A stretch of 64,000 nucleotides of DNA from Hippophae tibetana (Eukaryota; Streptophyta; Magnoliopsida; Rosales; Elaeagnaceae), in the NCBI GenBank assembly GCA_037013495.1, contig CM072807.1, forward strand, positions 15,813,001 to 15,877,000, in the 5' to 3' direction. Positions 62,500-64,000 of this stretch are shown piece after piece (position 1 is the first letter of the stretch; each line of letters begins with the position of its first letter). The notes under the pieces were generated by a model. That model saw nothing but the letters and a program-made list of their open reading frames with translations, was not told the origin of the DNA and searched no databases. The position numbers and the translations under genes are program-made.

Positions 62500-63273
62500 T
62501 TACCAAAAATGCAATTTTAGGACGAATGATGATGTAGTATTGGAGATCACCCACAATTCTCCTAAACAATGTAGGATCTTCAAGAGTTCTACCTTTATAT
62601 TTGGACAAATAGGAAATGTTGGAGATAGAATATGATAATGACTTAGATGAACCTTAGCCAACCTTGTGTAAGAGATCATTGATATATTTAGTTTGAGAAA
62701 GATGCAATTGATCAGCAGTCTTGTGTACCTCAATGCTAAGGGAAAATGAAAGATCCTCCAAATCCTTAAGGACAAAGTTGTGATGAAGATAATCAATAAT
62801 ATGTTAAATGAATGCATTATTATTGCCTATGATAACAATATCTTCCATAATGATAAGGATAATAACAATATCAATCCCTTATACAAATAGAACATTGAAG
62901 CAACACTCTTTGAACCTTAAAATCCTTTTTGAAGAAAGCAAGAACTTAATTTATGAAACCAAGCCTTTGGTACTTATTTAAGTGCATATAGGGCTTTCTT
63001 TAATTTGCAAACCAAAAGAACACCTATTTTGGATAGGACCTCGAACCCTTGAGATTGGGACATGTAAACATCTTCTTCTAAATCTCCATTTAAAACAGCA
63101 TTATTTACATCCAATTGTCTTATAACCCAATCCTTACTCAATGCAAGAGTAAGAACTACACAAGTTATTGTATATCTAACAATTAAACTAAATGTCTCAA
63201 AGAAATCAATGCTAGCTTTTTGATGAAATCCTTTAGCCACTAAAATTGATTTTATACTTGTCCAAGCCTTCAA
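62500..63273 (-). pseudogene. Family C reverse transcriptase
   Basis: 63273-62974 reads ILVAKGFHQKASIDFFETFS, then RQLDVNNAVLNGDLEEDVYM, the standard copia RT start with the first catalytic Asp in QLDVNNA. Near 62870-62830 the YVDD box appears as IMED (IIMEDIVIIGNNN), so the active site is lost. Later blocks to 62500 are frameshifted. Confidence 0.86.
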
Positions 63274-63655
63274 AAGTCAAAATTTTAACCCTATAAACTC
63301 ATTTATTGTCAATAACTTTGAAGTGTAGCAACATATAGTTTCTTAAGAACTATAATACCAACCTTCCCTCTGGTTACCATTGGATTGGAGTTAGTGACGT
63401 GTGGAATGGGTAAAATGGAAGAAATAGGTGAAAAAGGATCAATAAGAAAAGGAATTGATGGTTGAATAACAATTGTAGGTAAGGATATGGGAACTGATGC
63501 AAGAACTAGTGTTGGAACTGATATTGAAACAATATATTCAAGTAAATATGTGAACACATTAGGTGAGAATTTGGAAGGAAAATATATGATGGAGGTAAAT
63601 TAGTTGGTATATTGGGAGAGGCAATGAATTGAGAAACATGTTCAAGTAACAAAGG

Positions 63656-64000
63656 TTAAAAAGAGGCAAGAGGTGGAGGTAAAAGATGGACTATGATATG
63701 TTTCCTATCATCACTAACTTGGTTGGAGGTTTTATTTTTGATAAAAGAAAAAATTCCTTTATGAAACTGTACATGGAGACTAGTGAAAATCTTTCCCCTT
63801 GAGAGTTCCAAACACAAGTATCCTTTATGTTGTGAAGCATAACCAAGGAATACACTGACATAGGAAGGTGGTTCAAGTTTGTTGTTGACATATGCTCTCA
63901 AGAACCGAAATACAAGGCAACCAAAACTTCTGAGGAAGTTATAATCAGGACTCTTGGAATACAAGACTTAATAGGGAGAAATTGCACCAAGGACCTTATT
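63656..64000 (-). pseudogene. Family C integrase C-terminal part
   Basis: Open 102-codon stretch with SPDYNFLRSFGCLVFRF, LEPPSYVSVFLGYASQHKGY and SLHVQFHKGIFSF, matching the copia LR.FGC..Y, C.F.GY...KGY and R.V.F.E. motifs at the end of integrase. It runs out of the window. Confidence 0.86.

Larger units (their letters stand above)
61860..64000 (-). mobile_element. Copia element (family C), pol region, cut by the right edge
   Basis: Minus-strand order integrase end (63964-63656), linker (63557-63309), RT (63273 to about 62500), RNase H (about 62300-61875), continuing beyond base 64000 upstream. No LTR could be delimited to the left of 61860, though 61680-61860 may hold it. Frames are broken, so it is inactive. 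Confidence 0.85.

Overview
The window is eudicot-like plant nuclear DNA: very AT-rich, with split genes that have GT/AG introns, plant-type LTR retrotransposons and an endogenous plant pararetrovirus. Nothing bacterial (operons, ribosome-binding sites, CRISPR) is present. The species cannot be named from the sequence. Only three host genes are well supported: cytochrome c oxidase subunit 6a (COX6A, minus strand, 1526-3025, last exon not in the window), a type I (M-alpha, AGL62-like) MADS-box gene (plus strand, 19961-20572) and an alpha-tubulin gene with four exons (plus strand, 40872-43727).

Layout. 1-3.1 kb: COX6A. 4.7-9.3 kb: minus-strand Ty3/gypsy (Athila-like) pol fragments, with an LTR-like block wedged between two of them. 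9.3-10.9 kb: an oppositely oriented gypsy RNase H-integrase remnant, followed to 11.7 kb by a decayed minisatellite. 12.3-16.3 kb: gypsy gag-like coiled-coil remnants, interrupted by a long LTR-like block. 17.9-18.3 kb: two broken inverted copies of the MADS gene. 20.0-20.6 kb: the intact MADS gene. 21.2-22.3 kb: copia gag/protease remnant. 22.4-25.5 kb: decayed endogenous caulimovirid. 26.1-33.8 kb: nested copia elements (family A, plus strand; family B, minus strand, with its own LTRs). 33.8-40.5 kb: LINE scrap, possible MITE and AT-rich spacer. 40.5-43.8 kb: alpha-tubulin. 44-47.4 kb: spacer. 47.8-54.1 kb: a small copia LTR plus gag, then a second family-A element that kept gag and a conserved 3' region but lost pol. 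54.1-56.5 kb: LINE scraps and a second copy of the 7.5-8.4 kb LTR. 58.6-59.6 kb: four-unit 267-bp tandem array. 60.2-60.6 kb: a triplicated unit separated by AT microsatellites. 61.9-64.0 kb: minus-strand copia pol running off the right edge.

The three host genes do not form a pathway; they are islands in repeat-dense DNA. COX6A serves mitochondrial complex IV, alpha-tubulin serves microtubules, and the MADS gene probably acts in female gametophyte or endosperm regulation, by family resemblance only. The mobile-element coding regions all carry stops, frameshifts or changed catalytic residues. I found no convincing undescribed multi-gene system. The most unusual items are the inverted MADS fragments beside an intact MADS gene whose N-terminal arm is changed, the pol-less family-A copia element with a conserved 3' region, and the motif arrays inside two LTR families.
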